A DNA stretch of 33,163 bases from Pectinatus haikarae (GCF_030813505.1 NZ_JAUSUE010000026.1), one strand, 5' to 3'; counted from the stretch's first letter, positions 1 through 8,887 are shown. A program made the numbers and translations. The notes: generated from the sequence alone by a model not told the origin.

Positions 1-72
1 AAAACTTGTTTTCTTTAGCAAGTTGATAAAATTTAGTGCTTTTCTACAGAAACATTAGCTATCTTTTCATTT

Positions 73-218
73 TTACTTAACAAAGCCTTTTATTTCTAAA
101 AGATTTTCTGTAAATAAAGCAACGAGCACTTCATTCTTTTTTTCTGCTGAAGCGTGTAATATATATTTTTTTATAATTACAAGATATCATTAAGGGCGGT
201 ATTTTTATTAACAATCAT
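73..218 (-). pseudogene. possible frameshifted small-ORF relic
   Basis: On the minus strand an ATG at 218 follows a GAGGAG ribosome-like site and reads MIVNKNTALNDIL before a stop. A second reading frame then continues with a protein-like stretch including KKNEVLVALFTENLLEIKG and stops at 73-75. The two pieces look like one small gene broken by a frameshift, but no family is recognised and AT-rich noise is a real alternative. The rest of 1-266 shows only a short hairpin (AACTTG at 3-8 with CAAGTT at 19-24). Confidence 0.2.
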
Positions 219-266
219 TGAATATCTGTCTCCTCTATTAGAATAAGCTTTTTATAAAATTATTTC

Positions 267-295
267 TTGACTTACAAAATTCATTATAATAAAAT
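267..295 (+). promoter_or_regulatory. promoter of the Crp/Fnr-type gene
   Basis: TTGACT (267-272) and TAAAAT (290-295) are 17 bases apart, a good vegetative sigma-factor arrangement, and transcription would begin just upstream of the coding region. A TATAAT at 285-290 also exists but lies only 12 bases from the -35. Confidence 0.5.
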
Positions 296-323
296 TGTCA
301 AAATAATAATGTTGTTTTGACAA
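295..323. promoter_or_regulatory. inverted-repeat operator upstream of the Crp/Fnr-type gene
   Basis: TTGTCAAAA (295-303) and TTTTGACAA (315-323) are perfect inverted 9-base arms separated by 11 bases, centred about 30 bases before the ATG. The half-site spacing of two helical turns suits a dimeric regulator. The site overlaps the end of the -10 and the likely transcription start, so repression, probably autoregulation by the adjacent gene product, is the simplest reading. The half-site contains TTGNC rather than a strict Fnr TTGAT. Confidence 0.55.
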
Positions 324-339
324 CAAAAAGGTGATATTA

Positions 340-1014
340 ATGGATTTTTCTTTTATTTCAAAAACTGAGCTGTTTATTGGCTTGACAGCAGTTGAAACAG
401 AACATGTATTAAGTTGTTCTCAAGCTAAAATAAAAAACTATCAAAAGGGAGAGTATATATATCATTCAGGAAATAAAATTGATACTATTTGCATTGTTTT
501 ATTAGGTGGTGTGCATATTGTCTACAATGATGCTTGGGGAAATGAGAATATACTCAATCGTGTTACAAGAGGACAGATGTTTGCTGAAAATAATGCCTGT
601 AGTGATGAAATATTATTTACAAATGCAGTAGCTGCTGAAACAAGTACAATTTTATTTCTATATACTGAGAAGTTACTGTATCCTTGTCATGCAATTTGTG
701 CCTATCATTCAAAAGTTATTCGTAATATGTTTTTGTCTCTAGGTACTGAAAATATTAAACTTAAAAGAAAAATTAGTCACACAACGTCAAGATCATTGCG
801 TCAACGAATTATTTCTTTTCTCTCTTTCCAAGCTACTGAACAAAAAAGTTTTTGCTTTAAAATTAACTTTAATCGTCAACAATTGGCCGATTATCTGTGC
901 GTTGATAGAAGTGCAATGTCTAACGAGTTAAGTAAAATGAAAAAAGATGGCTTGATCAATTATGAAAAGAATGTATTTTGGATTAAGGATTTAAAGGTAA
1001 AGTATGGGGTATAG
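340..1014 (+). CDS. Crp/Fnr-family transcriptional regulator
   Basis: A 224-residue protein of the usual Crp/Fnr length. The N-terminal two thirds form a cyclic-nucleotide-binding-like beta barrel (KGEYIYHSGNKIDTICIVLLGG is typical), followed by a dimer helix and a C-terminal winged helix-turn-helix with RQQLADYLCVDRSAMSNELS as its recognition segment. No clustered N-terminal cysteines for an Fnr-type Fe-S cluster are evident, so the effector is unknown. The ATG at 340 is preferred to the in-frame GTG at 331 because AAGGTG lies 6 bases before the ATG. A perfect inverted repeat over the promoter suggests autoregulation. The next gene is convergent, so the regulon cannot be read from context. 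Confidence 0.85.
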   Translation: MDFSFISKTELFIGLTAVETEHVLSCSQAKIKNYQKGEYIYHSGNKIDTICIVLLGGVHIVYNDAWGNENILNRVTRGQMFAENNACSDEILFTNAVAAETSTILFLYTEKLLYPCHAICAYHSKVIRNMFLSLGTENIKLKRKISHTTSRSLRQRIISFLSFQATEQKSFCFKINFNRQQLADYLCVDRSAMSNELSKMKKDGLINYEKNVFWIKDLKVKYGV

Positions 1015-1182
1015 TTTTTTCTATTTGTATTTCTGTTATCTGGAGGAGAATTCTTCAAGTTTTGTATAAATGCTAAAAGTCAATATATCTGTCCAAAAGA
1101 CGTTCTTCAAGATAGATATCGAGCTGAGCTCTTATTCGAATTAAGTCTTACCGCCTCCCAGTTTATTTTTCTTACCATTTAT

Positions 1183-2757
1183 TTATATAGATGATAAGTT
1201 TTCCAGTTCTTCTAAAAGCGCTTTTCGTCTGGGGTATTTCAGAGAAAGCTGTTTTTTGATCAATGATGCAGTGTCTCTGCCGTCTGCTTTGCAAAGCATT
1301 TGTAAATAGCGGCAGAGTTTTTTATAATCGCTTCGTCCGATGCTGCTGGCGGCTGATTGCATGATAAAGTCCATAAATATGGCATGGACTTCCCGAGGGT
1401 ATATTTTCAGCAAATATTTGTGATAATCAATTATTCTATAAGGAAAATGCTTTGTATATTTCAAAAGACTTTGCCAGTCATTCTCCTGGATAACTATTTG
1501 ACAATATGTCTGTCCCGCGTAGCCTCTTTTTTCTATTTCAGCAATGATTTGCACATATTTTTTCTGCCATTCTTTTTGTGCATACAGCAATTTCAGCTTA
1601 GAATAATATTCAAAACAATCATACTCAATCAACAATTCGTATGCGAGTAAACGCATTTTGGCAGTAATTTTTTCAGTTTCATAAATTTTAAAGCGCAGCT
1701 GTTTCCATTTTATGACAAGACCGAGGAATTTTGCATCACTTTTTTCTCCTTCCAGGACCAAGCTTTCCGCTTCATCATATTTTTTTGCGCATAGGAGCTT
1801 ATTGAAAAGAATTTCTCTGATTTCTGCGAAGGCTTTATTTTCTTTCAGAAAAGAATCAGTATTTTTCATGTCAAATTTTTGCAGCAGTTGATATTTTAAG
1901 AGCAATTCTTTTTCATATACGTATTTATTGAATATATCTGGTTCTTCACTTTGGCAAGTCTGCATGAATAAGTTGGTTTCCACCGTATGGCCCTGTCTTG
2001 GAGAATCGGCAAGATCGATGCAGGATTTGAGCAATGCTATACGTTCATCCGGCCAGCCATCGTATATTTTCTTTTTTGATTCGGTCAGGATTTTATTAAA
2101 TAACAGTTTACGCTCTCTTTTATCCTTTACGGACTGAATATTAATCGTCAGCAGTGCTTTGGCATTTTCCAGTATGTCTGTGATTCCGCCATCTGAATCA
2201 TCCGTAAATTGGGTCATTTTCAGCATTTCATTTATTACCGATAAAATGAGGTCTGCAGCCAGAAGAAAGTCCTTGCAATCAATAGCGATTTCGATACGTT
2301 CGAGGACTTTATAAGTCCCCTTAAGCGCGGAGAAGCATTCATTCCATTTTATGAAGTTATCTCTTCCCTTGGCATCGCGTATATTTTCTCTCATTAAATT
2401 TATCCAAGTTTTTTTGTCGTCGTATTTGTCAGATACAGGGGCGTCATTCTGTGCGGGAACTAAAAATTTATTATCCTCTTGTCCCGTTTGCAGACGGTCT
2501 CTCAATGCATATAATACGGCAGCGATATGCTTGCAGTATGGAGCATATGTATATGGACAATCGCATGTTATATTTTCTATATATATTGAACGATCAATGT
2601 GCGCATGAACCCTGTAAGTATCGGTTCCTTTTACGACAGCGGTGTAATAATTGTTCTCCGTTTCTGTCAGGGATTGAACACGGCCCTCAAGATAATATGC
2701 TTTTCCTCTTTTTAAGATTACTGGTTCTATCTGCTTATCAAAATTTTTAAGATTCAT
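1183..2757 (-). CDS. SWIM zinc-finger domain protein
   Basis: A 524-residue protein with a SWIM zinc-binding motif near the N-terminus: Cys65-x-Cys67-x7-Cys75-x-His77, in CDCPYTYAPYCKH. The remainder is helix-rich and repetitive, resembling the long helical-repeat tails of bacterial SWIM proteins that often sit beside SNF2-type helicases; no helicase is present here. SWIM domains bind DNA or proteins, and the role of this family is not established. The start at 2757 is chosen because GAAAGGG lies 6 bases before that ATG; a longer frame would need a TTG at 2772 inside the ribosome site. Transcribed alone, convergent with the Crp/Fnr-type gene. Confidence 0.8.
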   Translation of the reverse strand: MNLKNFDKQIEPVILKRGKAYYLEGRVQSLTETENNYYTAVVKGTDTYRVHAHIDRSIYIENITCDCPYTYAPYCKHIAAVLYALRDRLQTGQEDNKFLVPAQNDAPVSDKYDDKKTWINLMRENIRDAKGRDNFIKWNECFSALKGTYKVLERIEIAIDCKDFLLAADLILSVINEMLKMTQFTDDSDGGITDILENAKALLTINIQSVKDKRERKLLFNKILTESKKKIYDGWPDERIALLKSCIDLADSPRQGHTVETNLFMQTCQSEEPDIFNKYVYEKELLLKYQLLQKFDMKNTDSFLKENKAFAEIREILFNKLLCAKKYDEAESLVLEGEKSDAKFLGLVIKWKQLRFKIYETEKITAKMRLLAYELLIEYDCFEYYSKLKLLYAQKEWQKKYVQIIAEIEKRGYAGQTYCQIVIQENDWQSLLKYTKHFPYRIIDYHKYLLKIYPREVHAIFMDFIMQSAASSIGRSDYKKLCRYLQMLCKADGRDTASLIKKQLSLKYPRRKALLEELENLSSI

Positions 2758-2852
2758 ATATTTCCCTTTCAAAAATATTATAAAAAACGGTTTTTTTTAT
2801 CTATAATATCTTTTTCGCAGTAAGAAATATATATACCTTTTTATTTTATTTA

Positions 2853-2881
2853 TTGACGATATAATTTTGATGTGTTATTAT
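2853..2881 (+). promoter_or_regulatory. promoter of the sulfate operon
   Basis: TTGACG (2853-2858) and TATTAT (2876-2881) are spaced by 17 bases. The predicted start near 2888 gives a leader of about 165 bases before the lipoprotein gene, long enough for RNA-level control. Confidence 0.55.
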
Positions 2882-2887
2882 AAATTT

Positions 2888-3030
2888 CATAATAATTATT
2901 GCAAGCACGAAGTATTGCCTTATGGCAAAGCATGCAGTGCAAAAATATTCGATATTTTGCTGGCTAATTAGAAAACTAAAGGTCAGAGGGTTGATTGTGA
3001 TTCTGCAATTGTCTCTCTGACCTTTTTTAT
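2888..3030 (+). promoter_or_regulatory. structured leader, candidate attenuator of the sulfate operon
   Basis: The leader contains a small hairpin TTGCC-TTAT-GGCAA, flanked by TTGCA and TGCAA that can pair around it, then a hairpin of GCAAAAATAT with ATATTTTGC. It ends in an intrinsic terminator placed before the first gene. This is the layout of a riboswitch or other attenuator. I do not recognise the sequence as SAM-I, T-box, Moco, preQ1 or another class I know, so the ligand or factor is unknown. Confidence 0.45.
2978..3028 (+). terminator. intrinsic terminator upstream of sbp
   Basis: AAAGGTCAGAG (2978-2988) pairs perfectly with CTCTGACCTTT (3015-3025), followed by a run of six T. It lies 24 bases before the start codon of the sulfate-binding protein and within its predicted transcript, so it can stop transcription before the operon. 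Confidence 0.75.
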
Positions 3031-3051
3031 TTTGAAACAGGAGGCTGTGTT

Positions 3052-4074
3052 ATGAACAAAAAAATTATTTTATTTGCTGTCGCACTTATTGCATTATCGG
3101 TTATAACAGGCTGTAAAAATGACAATGAATCAGCATCATCAAATCAGCTTGTAAATGTATCTTATGATCCGACCCGTGAACTTTATAAGAATTACAATGA
3201 GTTATTTGCAAAACATTGGAAAGAACAGACCGGGCAGGATGTCACTATTACTCAATCGCATGGCGGTTCCGGTGCACAGGCTCGCTCAGTAATTGAAGGC
3301 AATGACGCGGATGTTGTAACGCTGGCATTGGAATATGATGTGACTGCCATTGAAAATGCTGGACTTATCAATAAAGGCTGGCAGAATAAGTTTCCTCATG
3401 ACAGTGCTCCTTACACTTCGACTATAGTATTTCTTGTACGCAAGGGAAATCCGAAAAATATAAGAGATTGGAATGATTTGATTCAGCCGGGTGTTGGCAT
3501 CATCACGCCAAATCCTAAAACATCAGGCGGTGCACGCTGGAATTATCTTGCAGCTTGGGCATATGCCAACGAAAAATATCAGAGCAATGAAGACCAGATG
3601 AAGGATTATATGAAAAAGTTATTTGCCAATGTTCTTGTCCTTGATTCGGGAGCTCGCGGTGCGACAACGACATTTGTAGAAAATGGGCAGGGAGATGTCC
3701 TGCTGGCATGGGAAAATGAAGCTTACTTATCCTTAAAAGAACATCCTGATGAATTTGAAATAGTTTCTCCGTCTATCAGTATTTTGGCACAGCCTTCCGT
3801 CGCCGTCGTTGACAAGATAGCCGAAGAACGGGGTACAAGCAAGTTGGCTAGTGAATATTTGAATTATCTTTATTCACCGGAAGCACAGAAAGTAGCCGCA
3901 GAAAACTTTTACAGACCGACAGATGAAAATATTTTAAAACAATATGCCGATAAATTTGATTTGAATATAAAATTGGCGAATATCAATGATCCTTTATTTG
4001 GTGGCTGGAATAAGGTTCACGAAACCCATTTTAAGGATGGCGGCATTTTTGACCAAATCTATCAGAAAAATTGA
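3052..4074 (+). CDS. sbp: sulfate ABC transporter substrate-binding lipoprotein
   Basis: A 340-residue extracytoplasmic solute-binding protein of the Sbp/CysP family. It has a lipoprotein signal with lipobox ITGC (Cys21), so it should be membrane-anchored. Family features include VSYDPTRELYKNYNELF near the mature N-terminus, SHGGSGAQARSVI and DADVVTLALEYD in the ligand-binding half, and a PEAQKVAAENFYRP segment. It delivers sulfate, possibly also thiosulfate, to the permease encoded next door. AGGAGG sits 7 bases before the ATG. First gene of an eight-gene operon; thiosulfate specificity cannot be excluded from sequence alone. Confidence 0.93.
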   Translation: MNKKIILFAVALIALSVITGCKNDNESASSNQLVNVSYDPTRELYKNYNELFAKHWKEQTGQDVTITQSHGGSGAQARSVIEGNDADVVTLALEYDVTAIENAGLINKGWQNKFPHDSAPYTSTIVFLVRKGNPKNIRDWNDLIQPGVGIITPNPKTSGGARWNYLAAWAYANEKYQSNEDQMKDYMKKLFANVLVLDSGARGATTTFVENGQGDVLLAWENEAYLSLKEHPDEFEIVSPSISILAQPSVAVVDKIAEERGTSKLASEYLNYLYSPEAQKVAAENFYRPTDENILKQYADKFDLNIKLANINDPLFGGWNKVHETHFKDGGIFDQIYQKN

Positions 4075-4106
4075 TAAATATAATATCGAAAAAGCGGGGG
4101 CAGGCA

Positions 4107-4946
4107 ATGAGCAGAATAAAGTCGAACAGTATTATACCCGGATTTAATTTATCCATGGGAATAACTATCTTTTATATCAGTTTCATTATTCTGCTGCCTC
4201 TGATATCTATAGCAGTGGTTACAAGCGGTATAACATGGCAGGGATTTTTGGACACGGTCTTGGACAGTCGTATTATGGCAGGATATAAGGTAAGCTTTTT
4301 CTGCTCTTTTATAGCAGCAGCAGTTAACTGTCTTTTTGGCACCATGCTGGCATGGGTATTGGTTCGTTACGAGTTCCCCGGCAAGGGGATTATCGACGGT
4401 CTTATCGAATTGCCTTTTGCTATTCCTACAGCTGTTGCGGGTATATCTCTGGCTTCTCTTTATTCTCCTACCGGTTTTATAGGACAGATTTTCGATCCTT
4501 TTGGTATCAAGATAGCTTATTCGCAAATTGGTATAACTATAGCGTTGATTTTTGTTACAATACCGTTTGTAGTACGCACCGTTGAACCTGTATTAAAAAA
4601 TATGGATCCTGTGTTTGAAGAAGCAGCCTATACCCTCGGAGCCAGCAGGTTTATGATATTCCGACAGATCATTCTGCCAGAGCTCGTACCATCTTTGCTG
4701 CTCGGCGGCGGACTTGCCTTTGCCCGAGCTATCGGTGAATACGGCAGCGTAATTTTCATAGCAGGCAACATGCCCTATAAGAGTGAAATAGTACCGCTGC
4801 TCATAATGGTAAAGCTCCAGCAGTTCAATTATGCTGAAGCGACTTCTATAGCTATTATCATGCTTCTGTTTTCTTTCTTGATTATGTTTGCTATAAATTC
4901 ATTGCAGGTATATCAGCAGCGAATTGTGCAGGGAGGTACAAAATAA
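4107..4946 (+). CDS. cysT: sulfate ABC transporter permease CysT
   Basis: A 279-residue inner-membrane permease with about six hydrophobic segments and the EAA loop that contacts the ATPase (EEAAYTLGASRFMIFRQIILP). It forms the transmembrane channel with CysW. The start at ATG 4107 is preferred over a TTG at 4071 that overlaps the preceding stop, because a purine-rich GGGGGCAGG lies just upstream and MSRIKS is a typical hydrophilic lead into the first membrane helix. It begins 32 bases after sbp and ends directly at the cysW start. Confidence 0.9.
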   Translation: MSRIKSNSIIPGFNLSMGITIFYISFIILLPLISIAVVTSGITWQGFLDTVLDSRIMAGYKVSFFCSFIAAAVNCLFGTMLAWVLVRYEFPGKGIIDGLIELPFAIPTAVAGISLASLYSPTGFIGQIFDPFGIKIAYSQIGITIALIFVTIPFVVRTVEPVLKNMDPVFEEAAYTLGASRFMIFRQIILPELVPSLLLGGGLAFARAIGEYGSVIFIAGNMPYKSEIVPLLIMVKLQQFNYAEATSIAIIMLLFSFLIMFAINSLQVYQQRIVQGGTK

Positions 4947-5759
4947 ATGGGGAAGAAATCACCCGTCAAATATTTTTTGATAGCTCTCAGCAGCATTTTT
5001 GTTTTCGTCATGCTTATTATGCCGCTTGCCGTTATACTCAGTGAAGCTTTCAAGAATGGATTTTCTGCCTACGCGAATGTGCTCAGTGACAGCTTTACTC
5101 TGCATGCTTTGCAGCTGACGCTTTTTGCTACTTTTGCGGCAGTTGTCTGCAATACGGTTTTTGGTCTGTTTGCCGCGTGGGCTTTAACACGTTTTCATTA
5201 TAAGCGCAGTAAAATTCTGACTACAATTATCGATATTCCTTTCGCCATATCACCCGTCATCGCTGGTCTTATTTTTTCGCTGACTTTTGGCAGGATCGGC
5301 TGGGCCCAGCCGATCCTGAACTATTTTCATCTGAAAATAGTTTTTGCTGTGACAGGCATTGTTTTAGTAACTATCTTTGTTACACTGCCTTTCATAGCCA
5401 GAACAGTAATGCCGGTATTACATGCACGCGGTACTGAGGAAGAGGAAGCGGCAGCTTTGATGGGCGCGGGCGGTTTTACTATTTTCCGCAAAATAACTTT
5501 TCCTCATATCAAATGGGCCCTGTTATATGGCATCATACTTTGTACAGCACGGGCAATGGGAGAATTTGGCGCTGTGTCGGTAATATCAGGTCACTTAAGA
5601 GGAAAAACGGATACATTGCCTTTGCTGGTGGAAATACTGTATAATGATTTTAAAATGGCGGATGCCTTTGCTGTTTCTACAATCCTTGTACTGCTTGCGC
5701 TGGTATTGCTGATTTTGAAAAATATTGTCGAATATAAATGGCACAGTGCAAAGGAGTAG
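4947..5759 (+). CDS. cysW: sulfate ABC transporter permease CysW
   Basis: A 270-residue integral membrane permease, paralogous to CysT, with its own EAA loop (EEEAAALMGAGGFTIFRKITFP) and about six membrane segments. It pairs with CysT in the importer. Its ATG follows the cysT stop with no gap and is preceded by GGGAGG. The C-terminus ends close to the cysA ribosome site, which lies inside the last codons of cysW, indicating translational coupling. Confidence 0.9.
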   Translation: MGKKSPVKYFLIALSSIFVFVMLIMPLAVILSEAFKNGFSAYANVLSDSFTLHALQLTLFATFAAVVCNTVFGLFAAWALTRFHYKRSKILTTIIDIPFAISPVIAGLIFSLTFGRIGWAQPILNYFHLKIVFAVTGIVLVTIFVTLPFIARTVMPVLHARGTEEEEAAALMGAGGFTIFRKITFPHIKWALLYGIILCTARAMGEFGAVSVISGHLRGKTDTLPLLVEILYNDFKMADAFAVSTILVLLALVLLILKNIVEYKWHSAKE

Positions 5760-5763
5760 TATA

Positions 5764-6825
5764 ATGTATATAGAATTGAAGAATATCAATAAGAGTTTTG
5801 GTACATATAAGGCTTCAGACGATGTGAGTTTTGCTCTGCCGGCTGGCTCTCTTTCTGCATTTTTGGGCCCGTCGGGCAGTGGAAAAACGACTATTCTGCG
5901 CATTCTCGCGGGATTGGAAACACCTGACAGCGGTGATATTATTATTGATGGGCAGCGTGTCAATGATATTACTCCCGCAAAACGCGGCATAGGTTTTGTT
6001 TTTCAGAATTATGCACTTTTCAGATATATGACGGTTTTTGATAATATTGCTTTTGGCATGAAAATAAAAAAAATTTCTGCCGACAGAATTAAGAAAAGAG
6101 TGGGGGAACTTACAGAACTTATTGGATTAAAGGGTCTAGAAAATAGGTATCCCGCTCAGCTTTCCGGCGGACAGAAACAGCGTGTGGCTTTTGCCCGCGC
6201 CATAGCTCCTGAACCAAAGGTACTCCTGCTTGATGAACCGTTTGCGGCAATAGATGCAAAAATACGCAAAGAACTTCGGCAATGGCTGAAGGATACCATA
6301 AAAAAATTGAATATAACCAGTATTTTCGTCACGCATGATCAGGACGAGGCCAGTGAAGTGGCTGATGAAATCCTGATTATCAATAAGGGGCGTGTTGAAC
6401 AGAGCGGTTCTCCTCTGGCTGTTTATAAAAAACCGGTCACACCGTTTGTAGCGCAATTTATCGGGGAAAATTCTCTGATAAATAATTACGACAAATTAAA
6501 AGGATTTTACCGCCAGGAAGGATTTTCTACGGCTGTCATCCGTCCTGAGTTTATTTCTATTTTCAAGGAAAATGAACAATACCAAAATTCTTATACTGCC
6601 GAACCGGGTGTTGTAAAAACAGTTACCTTCCGCGGCTCTCATCTTGAGATAGTTGTCATCTTGCATGGTATAGAATTGAAGGCTGTATGGCCTACGGACA
6701 GAGAGCTTTTGATTCCCCAGGAAAAAGTGGGTGTGCTTGTGAAAAAAATGTATTTGATAGATGGGGGCAATATCAGGGAAATAGAAAACGAGGCACTCAT
6801 CGCAGATAATTCGGTAATAATTTAA
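5764..6825 (+). CDS. cysA: sulfate ABC transporter ATP-binding protein CysA
   Basis: A 353-residue cytoplasmic ATPase that powers sulfate import. Visible motifs are Walker A (GPSGSGKTT), the ABC signature (LSGGQKQRVAFARA), Walker B (VLLLDEPFAAID) and the H-loop (FVTHDQDEA), followed by a C-terminal TOBE-like region from about residue 240. The start at ATG 5764, 7 bases after AAGGAG, gives the standard MYIELKNINKSFG opening. An in-frame extension back to 5725 would overlap cysW and has no better ribosome site. Confidence 0.92.
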   Translation: MYIELKNINKSFGTYKASDDVSFALPAGSLSAFLGPSGSGKTTILRILAGLETPDSGDIIIDGQRVNDITPAKRGIGFVFQNYALFRYMTVFDNIAFGMKIKKISADRIKKRVGELTELIGLKGLENRYPAQLSGGQKQRVAFARAIAPEPKVLLLDEPFAAIDAKIRKELRQWLKDTIKKLNITSIFVTHDQDEASEVADEILIINKGRVEQSGSPLAVYKKPVTPFVAQFIGENSLINNYDKLKGFYRQEGFSTAVIRPEFISIFKENEQYQNSYTAEPGVVKTVTFRGSHLEIVVILHGIELKAVWPTDRELLIPQEKVGVLVKKMYLIDGGNIREIENEALIADNSVII

Positions 6826-6836
6826 GGACGGGCACA

Positions 6837-8531
6837 ATGGAAAATTTAGAGATAAAATATCTCAGTACGGATATTTTGATTGCCGGCGGAGGGACAGCGG
6901 GTTGTTATGCCGCGCTGAAGCTCGCTGAAAAAGCAACGAAGAATATTATGATCGTCGAAAAGGCGAATATCAAGCGCAGCGGCTGCCTTGCCGCCGGAGT
7001 CAATGCTCTCAATGCTTATATAACAAAAGGGCGGACTCCGGATTTTTATGTTGATTACGCTGAGCGTGATGCTGAGGGTATTGCCAGAGGCGATCTTCTC
7101 CTGACTATGTCGGAAAGACTCAATGAATGTGCTGCAGATCTGGAAAAATTGGGACTGGTGATTTTAAAAAACGCTGATGGCAGCTATGCTGAACGCGGTA
7201 CACGCAACATAAAAATCAACGGCGAAAATATAAAGCCCATTTTGGCTGCTGCCGTATATGAACGGTCTAATATCAAAGTTTATAATCATGTAAATGTTAT
7301 AGATTTTATAGTGGTGGGCAATAGAATTTATGGTGCGGCGGCTGTCGATGTCCATAAACCAATTCTATATATAATAAAAGCTTCCGCCGTATTATGCGCT
7401 ACAGGCGGAGCAGCCGGCTTATACAGACCAAACAATCCCGGTTTTTCCCGGCATAAAATGTGGTATCCGCCTTTTAATACCGGCGCCGGCATGGCTGCGG
7501 GTATGCGTAACGGAGCGGAAATGACTACACTTGAAATGCGGTTTATCGCCCTGCGCTGCAAGGATACGATCGCGCCGACAGGCACTATAGCTCAAGGCGT
7601 AGGAGCAAAGCAGATAAATTCTTACGGCGAAGTATATGAAACAAAATATGGTATATCCACGCCGAATCGACTCTATGGCACAGTGGTAGAAAATGCTGCG
7701 GGAAAAGGTCCCTGCTTCCTGAAAACTGTCGGTATCAGCGATGAACAGGAATTGGATCTGAAAAAAGCGTATTTAAATATGGCTCCCTCACAAACCTTAA
7801 AATGGATCGAGCAGGGGTCGCCTCAGGAAAGAAATGTCGAGATAGAAGGAACAGAGCCTTATATTGTTGGCGGACATGCTGCTGCCGGTTTCTGGATATC
7901 GACAGATCGTCACACAACAATAAGAGGTCTTTTCGCTGCTGGTGACACAGCGGGCGGCTGTCCGCAGAAATATGTGACGGGTGCTATGGCTGAGGCCGAT
8001 ATCGCAGCAATGGGAATTATGGAATATCTTTCATCGGCAGCCGATAATAAAACAGAAATTGACTATCATAAATACGGAGAACAATATAAGCAGCAGGAAG
8101 AACATTTTCTTAATGCTGCGGATAAAGAGTTCTGCGTCCAGGATTTGGAAGAAGCCATGCAAAAAATTATGGACGATTATGCCGGCGGCATCAAAACAGG
8201 CTATAAATATAATGAAGCCGGTCTGAGTATAGCAGGGAAAGAAATAGACAAATTATGCCTGCTGACGGATGAGCTTCCTGCCCGCAGCATGCACGAGCTT
8301 ACCTTTATACACGAGCTTAAGGACAGATTATATATCTGCCGTTTCCTTATAGAGCACCTGAAAGCTCGTAAGGAGACACGCTGGCATAGTTTTGCGGAAA
8401 ATGCCGATTATCCGGATAAGGATGATGTTTTTAAAGAGTATATCAATTCCCGTATAGAAGATGGAGAGATAAAGATCATTCATCGGCCAATCGTAAAAAG
8501 AGGGGTGCGCTATGAGCATAACTATCAATAA
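6837..8531 (+). CDS. aprA: AprA-like adenylyl-sulfate (APS) reductase flavoprotein subunit
   Basis: A 564-residue FAD protein of the AprA/fumarate-reductase superfamily. The dinucleotide fold opens with DILIAGGGTAGCYAALKLA, and EKANIKRSGCLAAGVNALN resembles the AprA flavin loop. MWYPPFNTG, MRFIALRCKD and GGHAAAGFW align with AprA regions known to bind APS. It should reduce APS to sulfite and AMP with electrons from the small iron-sulfur partner encoded next. It is shorter than canonical dissimilatory AprA (about 620-660 residues). Clustering with transport and sulfurylase genes and absence of qmo or dsr genes point to assimilation. A fumarate-reductase-like flavoprotein annotation would be the generic alternative. 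Confidence 0.83.
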   Translation: MENLEIKYLSTDILIAGGGTAGCYAALKLAEKATKNIMIVEKANIKRSGCLAAGVNALNAYITKGRTPDFYVDYAERDAEGIARGDLLLTMSERLNECAADLEKLGLVILKNADGSYAERGTRNIKINGENIKPILAAAVYERSNIKVYNHVNVIDFIVVGNRIYGAAAVDVHKPILYIIKASAVLCATGGAAGLYRPNNPGFSRHKMWYPPFNTGAGMAAGMRNGAEMTTLEMRFIALRCKDTIAPTGTIAQGVGAKQINSYGEVYETKYGISTPNRLYGTVVENAAGKGPCFLKTVGISDEQELDLKKAYLNMAPSQTLKWIEQGSPQERNVEIEGTEPYIVGGHAAAGFWISTDRHTTIRGLFAAGDTAGGCPQKYVTGAMAEADIAAMGIMEYLSSAADNKTEIDYHKYGEQYKQQEEHFLNAADKEFCVQDLEEAMQKIMDDYAGGIKTGYKYNEAGLSIAGKEIDKLCLLTDELPARSMHELTFIHELKDRLYICRFLIEHLKARKETRWHSFAENADYPDKDDVFKEYINSRIEDGEIKIIHRPIVKRGVRYEHNYQ

Positions 8532-8826
8532 TGATTTGTGCATTGGCTGCGGGCGCTGCAGTGAAATATGCCCGGGAACACTTATTGAGCTCACTGAACA
8601 GCATAAGGCGATTATGATTTATCCGCGTGACTGCTGGGGCTGCGCATCCTGCTTAAAGGAATGCCCGACAGGTGCGGTCAGTTTTTTTCTTGGACCGGAT
8701 ATGGGCGGGCGCGGTGCAGTAATGCATGCAAAAAAAACGGGCAGTATAACGCAATGGATCATCACCAAAGCTGACGGCATACCTGTCGTTTTGGAAACAG
8801 ACAGCAGGGCTGCAAATAAATACTGA
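8512..8826 (+). CDS. aprB: AprB-like ferredoxin subunit of APS reductase
   Basis: A 104-residue protein with two [4Fe-4S] sets: Cys10-x2-Cys13-x2-Cys16-x3-Cys20 and Cys41-x2-Cys44-x2-Cys47-x3-Cys51. The second is embedded in YPRDCWGCASCLKECP, which closely matches AprB. It should relay electrons to the AprA flavin. It is shorter than dissimilatory AprB, lacking much of the C-terminal tail that wraps AprA. Its start overlaps the aprA stop by 20 bases, so the two are translationally coupled. Confidence 0.85.
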   Translation: MSITINNDLCIGCGRCSEICPGTLIELTEQHKAIMIYPRDCWGCASCLKECPTGAVSFFLGPDMGGRGAVMHAKKTGSITQWIITKADGIPVVLETDSRAANKY

Positions 8827-8887
8827 GTTACGTAAAAAAATAGTTGACGGGTTTATTATGAATTCGATCACGACAGGGAGGATTTTT

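Noticed and set aside
1015..1194. An open frame continuing directly past the Crp/Fnr-type stop codon for about 60 codons, suggesting read-through.
   Set aside because: No known read-through context or domain; open frames of this length arise by chance and it overlaps the convergent gene's stop.
2888..2980. Similarity of the sulfate-operon leader to SAM-II (TTGCAAGC) or preQ1-I (AAAACTAA) riboswitches.
   Set aside because: Only short words match; the pairing partners and pseudoknot segments of both classes are missing.
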